This document shows positions 13,140 to 26,400 of a stretch of 64,000 nucleotides of DNA, piece by piece. The DNA is from Bugula neritina (Eukaryota; Bryozoa; Gymnolaemata; Cheilostomatida; Bugulidae), in NCBI GenBank assembly GCA_964035545.1, contig OZ037768.1:24674319-24738318 (forward strand), written 5' to 3'. Numbering within the stretch: position 1 is the first letter of the stretch; every line of letters starts with the position of its first letter. The notes beneath the pieces were generated by a model. That model was not told the origin of the DNA. It was given only the letters and a program-made list of their open reading frames with translations, and made no database searches. The translations under genes and the position numbers were made by a program.

Positions 13140-14380
13140 ACCTCTCTAGTATACTACAGTACTATGTGTAGTATATTACAATATACTACATATAGTATAC
13201 TACAGTACTATGTGTAGTATATTACAATATATTACATATAGTATACTACAGTACTATATATATAGTATATTACAATATATTACATATAGTATACTACAGT
13301 ACTATATATAGTATATTACAATATATTACATATAGTATACTACAGTACTATATATATAGTATATTACAATAGATTACATATAGTATACTACAGTACTGTA
13401 TATAGTATATTACAATATATTACATATAGTATACTACAGTACTATACATAGTATATTACAATATATTACATATAGTATACTACAGTACTATATATATAGT
13501 ATATTACAATATATTACATATAGTATACTACACTACTATATATATAGTATATTACAATATATTACATTTAGTATACTACAGTATTATATATAGTATATTA
13601 CAATATATTACATATAGTATACTACAGTACTATATATATAGTATATTACAATATATTACATATAGTATACTACAATATATTACATATAGTATACTACAGT
13701 ACTATATATAGTATATTACAATATATTACATATAGTATACTACAGTACTATATATAGTATATTACAATATATTACATATAGTATACTACAGTACTATATA
13801 TAGTATATTACAATATATTACATATATTATACTACAGTACTATATATAGTATATTACAATATATTACATATAGTATACTACAGTACTGTATATAGTATAT
13901 TACAATATATTACATATAGTATACTACAGTACTATATATAGTATATTACAATATATTACATATAGTATACTACAGTACTATACATAGTATATTACAATAT
14001 ATTACATATAGTATACTACAGTACTATATATAGTATATTACAATATATTACATATAGTATACTACAGTACTATATATAGTATATTACAATATATTACATA
14101 TAGTATACTACAGTACTATATATAGTATATTACAATATATTACATATAGTATACTACAGTACTATATATAGTATATTACAATATATTACATATAGTATAC
14201 TACAGTACTATATATAGTATATTACAATATATTACATATAGTATACTACAGTACTATATATAATATATTACAATATATTACATATAGTATACTACAGTAC
14301 TATATATAATATATTACAATATATTACATATAGTATACTACAGTACTATATATAATATATTACAATATATTACATATATA
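13140..14380. repeat. About 46-bp minisatellite, about 26 copies, in the channel remnant
   Basis: Unit 'tacagtactatatatagtat' followed by 'attacaatatattacatatagtatac'. It fills the space where most of the DEG/ENaC ectodomain should lie. Confidence 0.93.
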
Positions 14381-14607
14381 GTATAGTGAGAATATGCGGG
14401 AGTGTATGATCAACATAATATTATCTTGTATGCAGCCATGGCTAGCTAAGGCTCTACGAACAAGATACTGTAAGAACAACTTCACAACCCGTTACATTCG
14501 GGGAAAACCTCCTTTAAGTACAGATTTACTTCACCAGTTTGACGACCACTATCATAAAGAAGATTCCTGCCACTGAGGATGGGGAGTTTGTGTCAGAGCT
14601 GGGTGAG

Positions 14608-14670
14608 TGTATATATATTACATAATACAATATACATATTATATAATACAATATATATATATTACATAAT

Positions 14671-14701
<31 letters not shown>

Positions 14702-14900
14702 TACATAATACAATATATATATTATATAATACAACATAAATATTCTATAACACAATATACATATTTTATAATACAACATAAATATTCTATAACACAATAT
14801 ACAGTATATATATTTATTAAATAACACAATATTTAGTTTGTATATTATATTATGCAATATACATATTCTGTAACGCAATATACAATACATATAACAGAGC
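14608..14900. repeat. AT-rich degenerate minisatellite
   Basis: 'tatattacataatacaa' and 'ctataacacaatatacat' motifs with (AT)n, in the intron before the TM2 exon of the channel remnant. Confidence 0.8.
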
Positions 14901-15074
14901 AAAGTCATGTGTATTATTGATTGCAGGAGGAACATTTGGCCTTTGGATAGGATGGACTGTGCTCACAGTGTTTGAGTTTGTTGAACTCATCCGCGACTTG
15001 GTAGCTGTGCATTTGGTGAAGAGAAAGAGTCTGTTTAATACTCAGATGTACTAACACACAGTAAACAGCGCAAC

Positions 15075-16640
15075 TCAAACATTATGTATGGTAATTCATT
15101 TGTAGAGCAGCAATGGGAGTAAAGTACACAGCACACTAATATGTAGTTTAGTTGTAGAACAGTAGTGGGGGTAGAGTACACTAATATGTAGTTTAGTTGC
15201 ATGACAGTAGTGGGGGTAGAGTACACTAATATGTAGTTTAGTTGCATGACAGTAGTGGGGGTAAAGTACACTAATATGTAGTTTAGTTGTAGAGCAGTAG
15301 TGGGGGTAGAGTACACTAATATGTAGTTTAGTTGCATGACAGTAGTGGGGGTAGAGTACACTAATATGTAGTTTAGTTGCATGACAGTAGTGGGGGTAAA
15401 GTACACTAATATGTAGTTTAGTTGTAGAGCAGTAGTGGGGGTAGAGTACACTAATATGTAGTTTAGTTGTAGAACAGTAGTGGGGGTAGAGTACACCAAT
15501 ATGTAGTTTAGTTGTATGACAGTAGTGGGGGTGAAGTACACTAATATGTAGTTTAGTTGCATGACAGTAGTGGGGGTGAAGTACACTAATATGTAATTTA
15601 GTTGTAGTGCAGTAGTGGGGTAGAGTACACTAATATGTAGTTTAGTTGTAGAACAGTAGTGGGGGTAGAGTACAATACTATGTTTTGTAGTTTTAGAACC
15701 CTATTGGGAGTGAATTACACCAATATGTAGTTTAGTTGTAGAGCAGTAGTGGGGGTAGAGTACACTAATATGTAGTTTAGTTGTATGACCGTAGTGGGGG
15801 TAGAGTACACTAATAGGTAGTTTAGTTGCATGACAGTAGTGGGGGTAAAGTACACTGCTATGTATTGTAGTTGTAGAACCCAATTGGGGGTGAATTACAC
15901 TAAAATGTAGTTTAGTTGTAGAGCAGTAGTGGGGTCAGAGTACACTAATATGTAGTTTAGTTGTAGAGCAGTAGTGGGGTCAGAGTACACTAATATGTAG
16001 TTTAGTTGTAGAGCAGTTGTGGGGGTAGAGTACACTAACAAGTAGTTTAATTGTAGAGCAGTAGTGGGGGTAGAGTACACTAATATGTAGTTTAGTTGTA
16101 GAACAGTAGTGGGGGTAGAGTACACTAATATGTAGTTTAGTTGTAGAACAGTAGTGGGGGTAGAGTACACTAATATGTAGTTAAGTTGTAGAACAGTAGT
16201 GGGGGTAGGGTACACTAATATGTAGCTCAGTTGTAGAGCAGTAGTGGGGGTAGAGTAACCTAATATGTAGTTCAGTTGTAGGGCAGTAGTGGGGGTAGAG
16301 TACACTAATATGTAGTTTAGTTGTAGAGCAGTAGTGGGGGTAGAGTACACTAATATGTAATTTAGTTGTAGTGCAGTAGTGGGGGTAGAGTACACTAATA
16401 TGTAGTTTAGTTGTAGAACAGTAGTGGGGGTAGAGTACACTAATATGTAGTTTAGTTGTAGAACAGTAGTGGGGGTAGAGTACACTAATGTGTAGTTTAG
16501 TTGTAGAGCAGTAGTGGGGGTAGAGTACACTAATGTGTAGTTTAGTTGTAGAACAGTAGTGGGGGTAAAGTAAAGCCAACAGCACAACTCATGCATAGTG
16601 TAGTTGTAGGATAGTAGTGGGGAGAAAGTACACTGACAGA
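15075..16640. repeat. 45-bp minisatellite, about 34 copies
   Basis: Unit 'taatatgtagtttagttgta' followed by 'gaacagtagtgggggtagagtacac'. It begins right after the stop codon of the channel remnant. Minus-strand frames up to 252 codons ('YILVYSTPTTVLQLN') follow from the 15-codon period and are not supported as a gene. Confidence 0.93.
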
Positions 16641-17400
16641 AACCGTAAGACATGAGTTAACTTATTTATTAGAAACTGACTTTGCTGAATCAAAATAGCA
16701 ACTTTAATCTTCATATTATAGCCAGTATTTTAATGTGTAACAAATGAGTGCTTAGAACAATAGTACATGTAGCTATTACTACATTATAGTACATGTAATT
16801 ATAGTATATAATTATATATTATACCACATGTAAATATATATTATATTAGAATATTTCAGTCAAAATACAATATTGATAATTATCTGAAGACAAAAGTAAA
16901 TAAACTACAAGAATACAAAGATGTCCAAATAGTACTTCATAGCTGAAAAATATACAATATTACACAACAGAGAGAAAATAAACACAATAATGAAGGCCTT
17001 TGAATTAGTCTATGAATGTACACAGAATGACATGGACCCCAGTCTATGAATGTACACAGAATGGCATGAACCCCAGTCTATGAATGTACACAGAATGGCA
17101 TGGCTTTTAGTCTATGAATGTACACAGAATGACATGGACCCCAGTCTATAACAGGGCAGTGAGGAATTAATTGTAGTACAAGAAAAATAAAACACAAAAT
17201 CACAGTAGCAGTTACTATAGCAGTGACTATCATCAAGTTTATTAGAGGACAAAGTGTGAAGGTCACTTGTGTCAGCGTATGGTCTGTCATTATGTCAGCA
17301 GATTCCTCAAACAGTCCTGCAGCCAGTGTACCTCTCAGATGCACTGACACAGCAGACAAACATGCTCAGAATAAATAAATAGGAGTTGTGGCCGCTGTTG
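16640..17400. other. Spacer and 3' UTR of the MTSS1-like gene
   Basis: AT-rich. It contains four copies of a roughly 37-bp unit ('cagtctatgaatgtacacag') at 17012-17150 and a minus-strand poly(A) signal. No exon seen. Confidence 0.5.
17238..17243 (-). terminator. Candidate poly(A) signal, MTSS1-like gene
   Basis: Plus-strand TTTATT, i.e. AATAAA on the minus strand, 160 nt beyond the stop codon. Inferred only. Confidence 0.4.
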
Positions 17401-17402
17401 AA

Positions 17403-20400
17403 CTAGAGAGACGGGGCCGACCGATCGTTGACATTTACTGTCTTCTTTAGCCTCACCCCGCTGTGTATCTGTGAGAGTAAGGTGTTGCGGGGGGCAGAGG
17501 TGCCGACCCGACTGTTCTTCAAACTGTCCACAGCTGCTGGGAGTGGTCGCTGTGAGGAGGGCGGGGCAGGGGGACCCTCAGAGGTGCCACCCAGAGTCGA
17601 GTTGAGTTGAGCTAAGAAGTTTGTGTTTATTTTACTCCCTTTCTTAGAAAGAGTAGGCGGCGGGACGACTCCCTTAGAATTTAGTTTTGGTGACCGGGAG
17701 CCGGGCTGCCAGGGGGCAGCGGGATTCGTGTGCTGTTGGTGGTGCGGCACTGGAGTTGGGTGGAGAGTTGAAGCTGTGTGGGAGGGGGGCGGGAGGGGAG
17801 CCCCGTGATGAGAGACAGAGTAGGGTGGTGCTGGGGAGAGCTGACTGGTGAGATAGGGAGGGGCCGGAGAGTGCGGCAGAGGGGGTGGAAGATCACTGAT
17901 ATTGAATGGTAAGCTGCTGTCTGGCCTGGTGTCGGCTCCAAACTCCTCAGGGGGAGGTGGCAAAACGGCCGGATCAACTGGATGACAGGGTAAAGGCACA
18001 GCATAAGGATCTACAAACATGATATATTATATGATATGATATAATGTATCTATACTGAATATATGATGTATAGTGTATATTATACTGAATATATATGATA
18101 TATAGTGTATATATACTGAATATATATGATATATAGTGTATATTATACTGAATATATATGATATATAGTATATATTATACTGAATATATATGATATATAG
18201 TATATATTATACTGAGTATATATGATATATAGTATATATTATACTGAATATATATGATATATAGTGTATATTATACTGAATATATATGATATATAGTATA
18301 TATTATACTGAATATATATGATATATAGTATATATTATACTGAATATATATGATATATAGTATATATTATACTGAATATATATGATATATAGTATATATT
18401 ATACTGAGAATATGATATAGACTGAGTACCCTCATCATCGTGGTGGAGAATAGCCGGGGGAGGGGGAGAAGGGAAGGGCACACTGGAGCGACCATTATTC
18501 TTGCCATCAACAGCAGAGAGTCTAGGCTTAGGACTGAGTAGAGGAGGTTTAGAAGAGCGTTGGCTGGTGGGTCTGTCCACGGCACCGTTTATACTGGAGG
18601 ATACGGAGGAGGAACGGCGTACAGGAGGAGGTGGTTTGGTGTGTCCAGGTGGGTGTCTCATCAGTGCTTTACCTGCCCAGTTGACTACTTCTACACCTGC
18701 AGTGTGTTATAATATACAGAGTGTAGTATAATATACAGAGTATAATATACAGAGTATAGTATACAGAGTATAATATACAGAGTATAATATACAGAGTATA
18801 ATATACAGAGTATAGTATACAGAGTATAGTATACAGAGTATAATATACAGAGTATAATATACAGAGTATAATATACAGAGTATAATATACAGAGTGTAGT
18901 ATAATATACAGAGTATAATATACAGAGTATAGTATACAGAGTGTAGTATAATATACAGAGTATAATATACAGAGTATACAGAGTATAGTATACAGAGTAT
19001 AGTATACAGAGTATAATATACAGAGTATAATATACAGAGTATAGTATAATATACAGAGTATAGTATACAGAGTATAGTATACAGAGTATAATATACAGAG
19101 TATAATATACAGAGTATAGTATAATATACAGAGTATAGTATACAGAGTATAGTATACAGAGTATAATATACAGAGTATAATATACAGAGTATACAGAGTA
19201 TACAGAGTATAGTATACAGAGTATAATATACAGAGTATAATATACAGAGTATAATATACAGAGTATAATATACAGAGTATAGTATAATATACAGAGTATA
19301 GTATACAGAGTATAGTATACAGAGTATAGTATACAGAGTATAATATACAGAGTATAATATACAGAGTATAATATACAGAGTATAGTATAATATACAGAGT
19401 ATAGTATACAGAGTATAGTATACAGAGTATAGTATACAGAGTATAATATACAGAGTATAATATACAGAGTATAATATACAGAGTGTAGTATACAGAGTAT
19501 AGTACACAAATACCCGTTGCCTCTCTCTCCAACTCATTCACATGTTTGCCAGAAGCAGATTGGTGCGCTGGCTGCTGAAAGACAGGTGAGGGAGGAATAT
19601 GCTGATGCAATGACGGAGGTTTCCCCGTCTGTGACGTGTGGAGGGAGGCAGACTTAGCTGCGTGTACTTGCTTTGTGTGTATAGAATATGGTGTGTCTAC
19701 AAGAGGGAGAGGCATGAACAGTGGAATATGGAGCAATGCGTCTAGGAAATGGCGGTGTGGAGAAAACAAAAATAACAACAGAGAGAAGAACTACATAACA
19801 GACTAGCGACTCATCAACACACTGCAAAGTGATGACAACGTGGAAATCAAGTCGACTGAATAAGTAACTGATGGAGACGATGCAGTGAAATAAACAGCTG
19901 ACTAGTTGACTAACAGAATTCCCCTTACCTACGAGGATGAGAAGGAACTGAGTCTAGGCCTTGGAACTGGCCGAACTCTCACCACTACATGTACATGTAT
20001 ACACTATATACTGAGAGTATACCGAGAGTAACTAGAGAGTAACTAGAGAGTACACTGAGAGAGTAACTAGAGAGTATACTGAGAGTAACTAGAGAGTATA
20101 CTGAGAGAGTAACTAGAGAGTATACTGAGAGTACACTGAGAGAGTAACTAGAGAGTATACTGAGAGTAACTAGAGAGTATACTGAGTGGAGCTCATACCG
20201 TGTGTGACCAGCTGAACTTCCTCTGAGGCAGAAGAGTTGCTGGTAGTCGTGCCGTAGCCGCTAGAGCTAACTACAGATCGCCGACCGCTAGGCTCTCCCA
20301 GACAGTCATTGAGTGCTGCCGTACTCGCTTCCAACTCCTTGATGGCATCAGCCAGGGCATCGTTCTGTGCCTACAAATAGGGTGAAACCGACTTACAGAT

Positions 20401-23400
20401 GGTGAGAGATGACACGGTGACATTGGAGACGGGAGTCTAGATAGACTACTCAACAGCAAGATAACGACAACAGAGACTCCAGCATTCCAACTCAAACTGT
20501 ACTTCTCTGAAACAGGCCGAAACATTCTGAAGGTATTTGAGTGGAAATTTTCGACTGGAAAAAAAAGGTTATTCGGGCACCAAAATACAAATATATTATA
20601 AGATACATAGAACAATAACAAAAGATTGAAATAAATGAGAAATGAATTGAGCATGCAAGAGTGTGGAGTGCGGAGAGATGAGATGAGGAGAGATGAGGAG
20701 AGATGAGGAGAGATGAAATGAGGAGAGATGAGATGAGGAGAGATGAGATGAGGAGAGATGAGACGAGATGAGGAGAGATGAGATGAGATGAGACGAGGAG
20801 AGATGAGACGAGGAGAGATGAGATGAGAAGAGATGAGACGAGGAGAGATGAGGAGAGACGAGATGAGGAGAGATGAGGAGAGACGAGGAGAGATGAGATG
20901 AGGAGAGATGAGATGAGGAGAGACGAGGAGAGATGAGATGAGAAGAGATGAGATGAGGAGAGATGAGATGAGGAGAGATGAGATGAGGAGAGACGAGGAG
21001 AGATGAGATGAGGAGAGATGAGATGAGACGAGGAGAGATGAGAAGAGATGAGATGAGGAGAGATGAGATGAGAAGAGATGAGATGAGGAGAGATGAGATG
21101 AGGAGAGAGATGAGATGAGGAGAGATGAGATGAGATGAGGAGAGATGAGGAGAGATGAGATGAGGAGAGATGAGGAGAGATGAGATGAGGAGAGATGAGA
21201 TGAGGAGAGATGAGACGAGATGAGAAGAGATGAGATGAGGAGAGATGAGACGAGATGAGATGAGGAGAGAGATGAGATGAGGAGAGATGAGACGAGATGA
21301 GATGAGGAGAGAGATGAGATGAGGAGAGATGAGATGAGGAGAGATGAGATGAGATGAGGAGAGATGAGATGAGGAGAGATGAGATGAGGAGAGACGAGAT
21401 GAGGAGAGACGAGGAGAGATGAGACGAGGAGAGATGAGATGAGAAGAGATGAGATGAGGAGAGATGAGATGAGGAGAGACGAGGAGAGATGAGATGAGGA
21501 GAGATGAGGAGAGATGAGATGAGGAGAGATGAGGAGAGATGAGATGAGGAGAGATGAGATGAGAAGAGATGAGATGAGGAGAGATGAGATGAGAAGAGAT
21601 GAGACGAGGAGAGATGAGACGAGATGAGATGAGGAGAGACGAGGAGAGATGAGGAGAGATGAGATGAGGAGAGATGAGATGAGGAGAGACGAGATGAGGA
21701 GAGATGAGATGAGGAGAGATGAGATGAGGAGAGATGAGGAGAGATGAGATGAGGAGAGACGAGGAGAGATGAGACGAGGAGAGATGAGATGAGAAGAGAT
21801 GAGACGAGATGAGGAGAGATGAGGAGAGACGAGGAGAGATGAGATGAGGAGAGATGAGATGAGGAGAGATGAGATGAGAAGAGACGAGACGAGGAGAGAC
21901 GAGATGAGGAGAGAGTATAAAATAAGTAGATCTGCCAACTGCAAACATCGGCAATACATGCAGTAAGTTGCACATGAGATGAGAGACACGAATCAGTAAA
22001 GTAGTACGAGAACACCGGAGCTGTAGATGTGGTAGCAACTGTAAGGAGAAAGGGAGAGGGGAGAGGTTGTACTAAACTAACTGAACCAAGTTTGTCTACT
22101 GACTACACACAATACCCAACACCTTGCCTTTCTAACTAAGATATCACTGTCTGTGAGGCATTCTAGTGCTGCTGTCGATGCCTCCATTTCCTTGACAGCG
22201 GCAGCAATATTACTCCCCGTAGAGTAACGTCTGCACCTGGCCTGTAATGACTGCATAGTCAGCATTTCACTGAGTACTACTGAGTACTACTATCACACTG
22301 AGTACTACTATCACACTGAGTACTACTATCACACTGAGTACTACTGAGTACTACTATCACACTGAGTACTACTATCACACTGAGTACTACTACCACACTG
22401 AGTACTACTGAGTACTACTATCACACTGAGTACTACTGAGTACTACTATCACACTGAGTACTACTATCACACTGAGTACTACTATCACACTGAGTACTAC
22501 TGAGTACTACTATCACACTGAGTACTACTGAGTACTACTATCACACTGAGTACTACTATCACACTGAGTACTACTATCACACTGAGTACTACTGAGTACT
22601 ACTATCACACTGAGTACTACTGAGTACTACTATCACACTGAGTACTAGTATCACACTGAGTACTACTATCACACTGAGTACTACTTACTCTGATCTCTTC
22701 ATCTTTCGTGGTTGGAGGACGCATATTTGCAGCAGCTTGCTCCGAGACAGAGTCAGTCACCTTCACAGAGAGAGTCCCTCCTGCTTCTTCTTTTCGCTTG
22801 GCAGCAATTTTAGCAGCCAGTTCGTGTGTGTTCATATAGATAGGTTCAGCTGTAATATACAGAGAGTATATATAGATAGGTTCAGCTGTAATATACAGAG
22901 AGTATATATAGATAGGTTCAGCTGTAATATACAGAGAGTTCATATAGATAGGTTCAGCTGTAATATACAGAGAGTTCATATAGATAGGTTCAGCTGTAAT
23001 ATACAGACAGTATATATAGATAGGTTCAGCTGTAATATACAGACAGTACATATAGATAGGTTCAGCTGTAATATACAGAGAGTTCATATAGATAGGTTCA
23101 GCTGTAATATACAGACAGTATATATAGATAGGTTCAGCTGTAATATACAGACAGTACATATAGATAGGTTCAGCTGTAATATACAGAGAGTACATATAGA
23201 TAGGTTCAGCTGTAATATACAGAGAGTACATATAGATAGGTTCAGCTGTAATATACAGAGAGTACATATAGATAGGTTCAGCTGTAATATACAGACAGTA
23301 CATATAGATAGGTTCAGCTGTAATATACAGACAGTACATATAGATAGGTTCAGCTGTAATATACAGAGAGTACATATAGATAGGTTCAGCTGTAATATAC

Positions 23401-26400
23401 AGAGAGTTCATATAGATAGGTTCAGCTGTAATATACAGAGAGTATATATAGATAGGTTCAGCTGTAATATACAGAGAGTACATATAGATAGGTTCAGCTG
23501 TAATATACAGAGAGTACATATAGATAGGTTCAGCTGTAATATACAGACAGTTCATATAGATAGGTTCAGCTGTAATATACAGAGAGTACATATAGATAGG
23601 TTCAGCTGTAATATACAGAGAGTACATATAGATAGGTTCAGCTGTAATATACAGAGAGTTCATATAGATAGGTTCAGCTGTAATATACAGACAGTTCATA
23701 TAGATAGGTTCAGCTGTAATATACAGACAGTACATATAGATAGGTTCAGCTGTAATATACAGAGAGTACATATAGATAGGTTCAGCTGTAATATACAGAG
23801 AGTTCATATAGATAGGTTCAGCTGTAATATACAGAGAGTACATATAGATAGGTTCAGCTGTAATATACAGACAGTTCATATAGATAGGTTCAGCTGTAAT
23901 ATACAGAGAGTTCATATAGATAGGTTCAGCTGTAATATACAGAGAGTTCATATAGATAGGTTCAGCTGTAATATACAGAGAGTACATATAGATAGGTTCA
24001 GCTGTAATATACAGAGAGTACATATAGATAGGTTCAGCTGTAATATACAGAGAGTATATATAGATAGGTTCAGCTGTAATATACAGACAGTACATATAGA
24101 TAGGTTCAGCTGTAATATACAGAGAGTACATATAGATAGGTTCAGCTGTAATATACAGAGAGTACATATAGATAGGTTCAGCTGTAATATACAGAGAGTA
24201 CATATAGATAGGTTCAGCTGTAATATACAGAGAGTTCATATAGATAGGTTCAGCTGTAATATACAGAGAGTATATATAGATAGGTTCAGCTGTAATATAC
24301 AGACAGTATATATAGATAGGTTCAGCTGTAATATACAGAGAGTACATATAGATAGGTTCAGCTGTAATATACAGAGAGTATATATAGATAGGTTCAGCTG
24401 TAATATACAGACAGTACATATAGATAGGTTCAGCTGTAATATACAGACAGTACATATAGATAGGTTCAGCTGTAATATACAGACAGTACATATAGATAGG
24501 TTCAGCTGTAATATACAGACAGTACATATAGATAGGTTCAGCTGTAATATACAGAGAGTATATATAGATAGGTTCAGCTGTAATATACAGAGAGTATATA
24601 TAGATAGGTTCAGCTGTAATATACAGAGAGTACATATAGATAGGTTCAGCTGTAATATACAGAGAGTACATATAGATAGGTTCAGCTGTAATATACAGAG
24701 AGTATATATAGATAGGTTCAGCTGTAATATACAGACAGTACATATAGATAGGTTCAGCTGTAATATACAGACAGTTCATATAGATAGGTTCAGCTGTAAT
24801 ATACAGAGAGTACATATAGATAGGTTCAGCTGTAATATACAGAGAGTATATATAGATAGGTTCAGCTGTAATATACAGACAGTACATATAGATAGGTTCA
24901 GCTGTAATATACAGACAGTACATATAGATAGGTTCAGCTGTAATATACAGACAGTACATATAGATAGGTTCAGCTGTAATATACAGAGAGTACATATAGA
25001 TAGGTTCAGCTGTAATATACAGAGAGTATATATAGATAGGTTCAGCTGTAATATACAGACAGTTCATATAGATAGGTTCAGCTGTAATATACAGAGAGTA
25101 TATATAGATAGGTTCAGCTGTAATATACAGACAGTACATATAGATAGGTTCAGCTGTAATATACAGAGAGTATATATAGATAGGTTCAGCTGTAATATAC
25201 AGACAGTATATATAGATAGGTTCAGCTGTAATATACAGACAGTACATATAGATAGGTTCAGCTGTAATATACAGACAGTTCATATAGATAGGTTCAGCTG
25301 TAATATACAGAGAGTTCATATAGATAGGTTCAGCTGTAATATACAGAGAGTACATATAGATAGGTTCAGCTGTAATATACAGACAGTACATATAGATAGG
25401 TTCAGCTGTAATATACAGAGAGTACATATAGATAGGTTCAGCTGTAATATACAGAGAGTACATATGTACATATAGATAGGTTCAGCTGTAATATACAGAG
25501 AGTTCATATAGATAGGTTCAGCTGTAATATACAGAGAGTACATATAGATAGGTTCAGCTGTAATATACAGAGAGTACATATAGATAGGTTCAGCTGTAAT
25601 ATACAGAGAGTACATATGTACATATAGATAGGTCACTTACTTTCCATGAAAGGAACAGACGGCATGGCAACAGGTTTGGGCTTGGCGCGGGTTCTGGGAG
25701 GCGCAGAGCTTCTGGTGTTGGTGGTGCTGTTACGTCTGAGACTCTGGGAGGTGGTTGAGGAGGCGGAGCTGTCAATACTACTCAGTCTCTGGGGACGGGG
25801 TGGAGGACCCATGATCTCTCCTGCGAACAGAAGATATCAGTGTAGAATATACTAGTGTTAGATGTAGAATATACTAGTGTTAGATGTAGAGTATACTAGT
25901 GTTAGATGTAGAGTATACTAGTGTTAGATGTAGAATATACTACTGTTAGATGTAGAGTATACTAGTGTTAGATGTAGAATATACTAGTGTTAGATGTAGA
26001 ATATAGTAGTGGTAGATGTAGAATATACTAGTGTTAGATGTAGAATATACTAGTGTTAGATGTAGAATATACTAGTGTAAGATGTAGAACATACTAGTGT
26101 TAGATGTAGAATATACTAGTGTTAGATGTAGAATATACTAGTGTTAGATGTAGAGTATACTACTGTTAGATGTAGAATATACTAGTGTTAGATGTAGAAT
26201 ATACTAGTGTTAGATGTAGAGTAGACTAGTGTTAGATGTAGAGTAGACTAGTGTTAGATGTAGAATATACTAGTGTTAGATGTAGAACATACTAGTGTTA
26301 GATGTAGAACATGTCTTACCAGAGGCTCTACTAACGAGAGAGTTGGATCTATCGAGATGCTGACGCTGTAGACTGTTGGTGGGGAGAGAATGAGCGCTGC

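Larger units (their letters stand above)
12771..15054 (+). pseudogene. DEG/ENaC (ASC) sodium-channel gene remnant, middle missing
   Basis: Three parts. (1) A possible start at 12771 with 'KDRIIHG', resembling the N-terminal His-Gly motif, but its frame closes at a TGA within 24 codons. (2) 12947-13100: 51 codons ending 'AEFGNCFTFNSE', matching the extracellular GNC(Y/F)TFN motif of the family. (3) 14524-14602 ('IYFTSLTTTIIKKIP...FVSELG') joined in phase to 14927-15054 ('GTFGLWIGWTVLTVFEFVEL' to TAA), the pre-TM2 strand and TM2 pore helix. Family members have some 250 residues between parts 2 and 3, and a TM1; here that space is a minisatellite and no TM1 is seen. The open frame at 14430-14523 ('PWLAKALRTRYCKNN') is one base out of frame with part 3. 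The usual GxS selectivity filter reads GWT. Most likely a decayed or misassembled gene. Confidence 0.65.

Noticed and set aside
20271-22015. Three overlapping 480-572-codon frames rich in SSHLISPHL
   Set aside because: All lie in the GAGATGAG purine array within an intron. Their C-terminal ends read MTSS1 exon 15 in wrong frames.
22617-25463. A constitutive 948-residue AEPIYMYSLYIT protein
   Set aside because: The frame is real and joined to exon 13, but each unit carries a full acceptor and the array has the position of an intron, so I treat it as an intron with optional inclusion, not as a standard protein.
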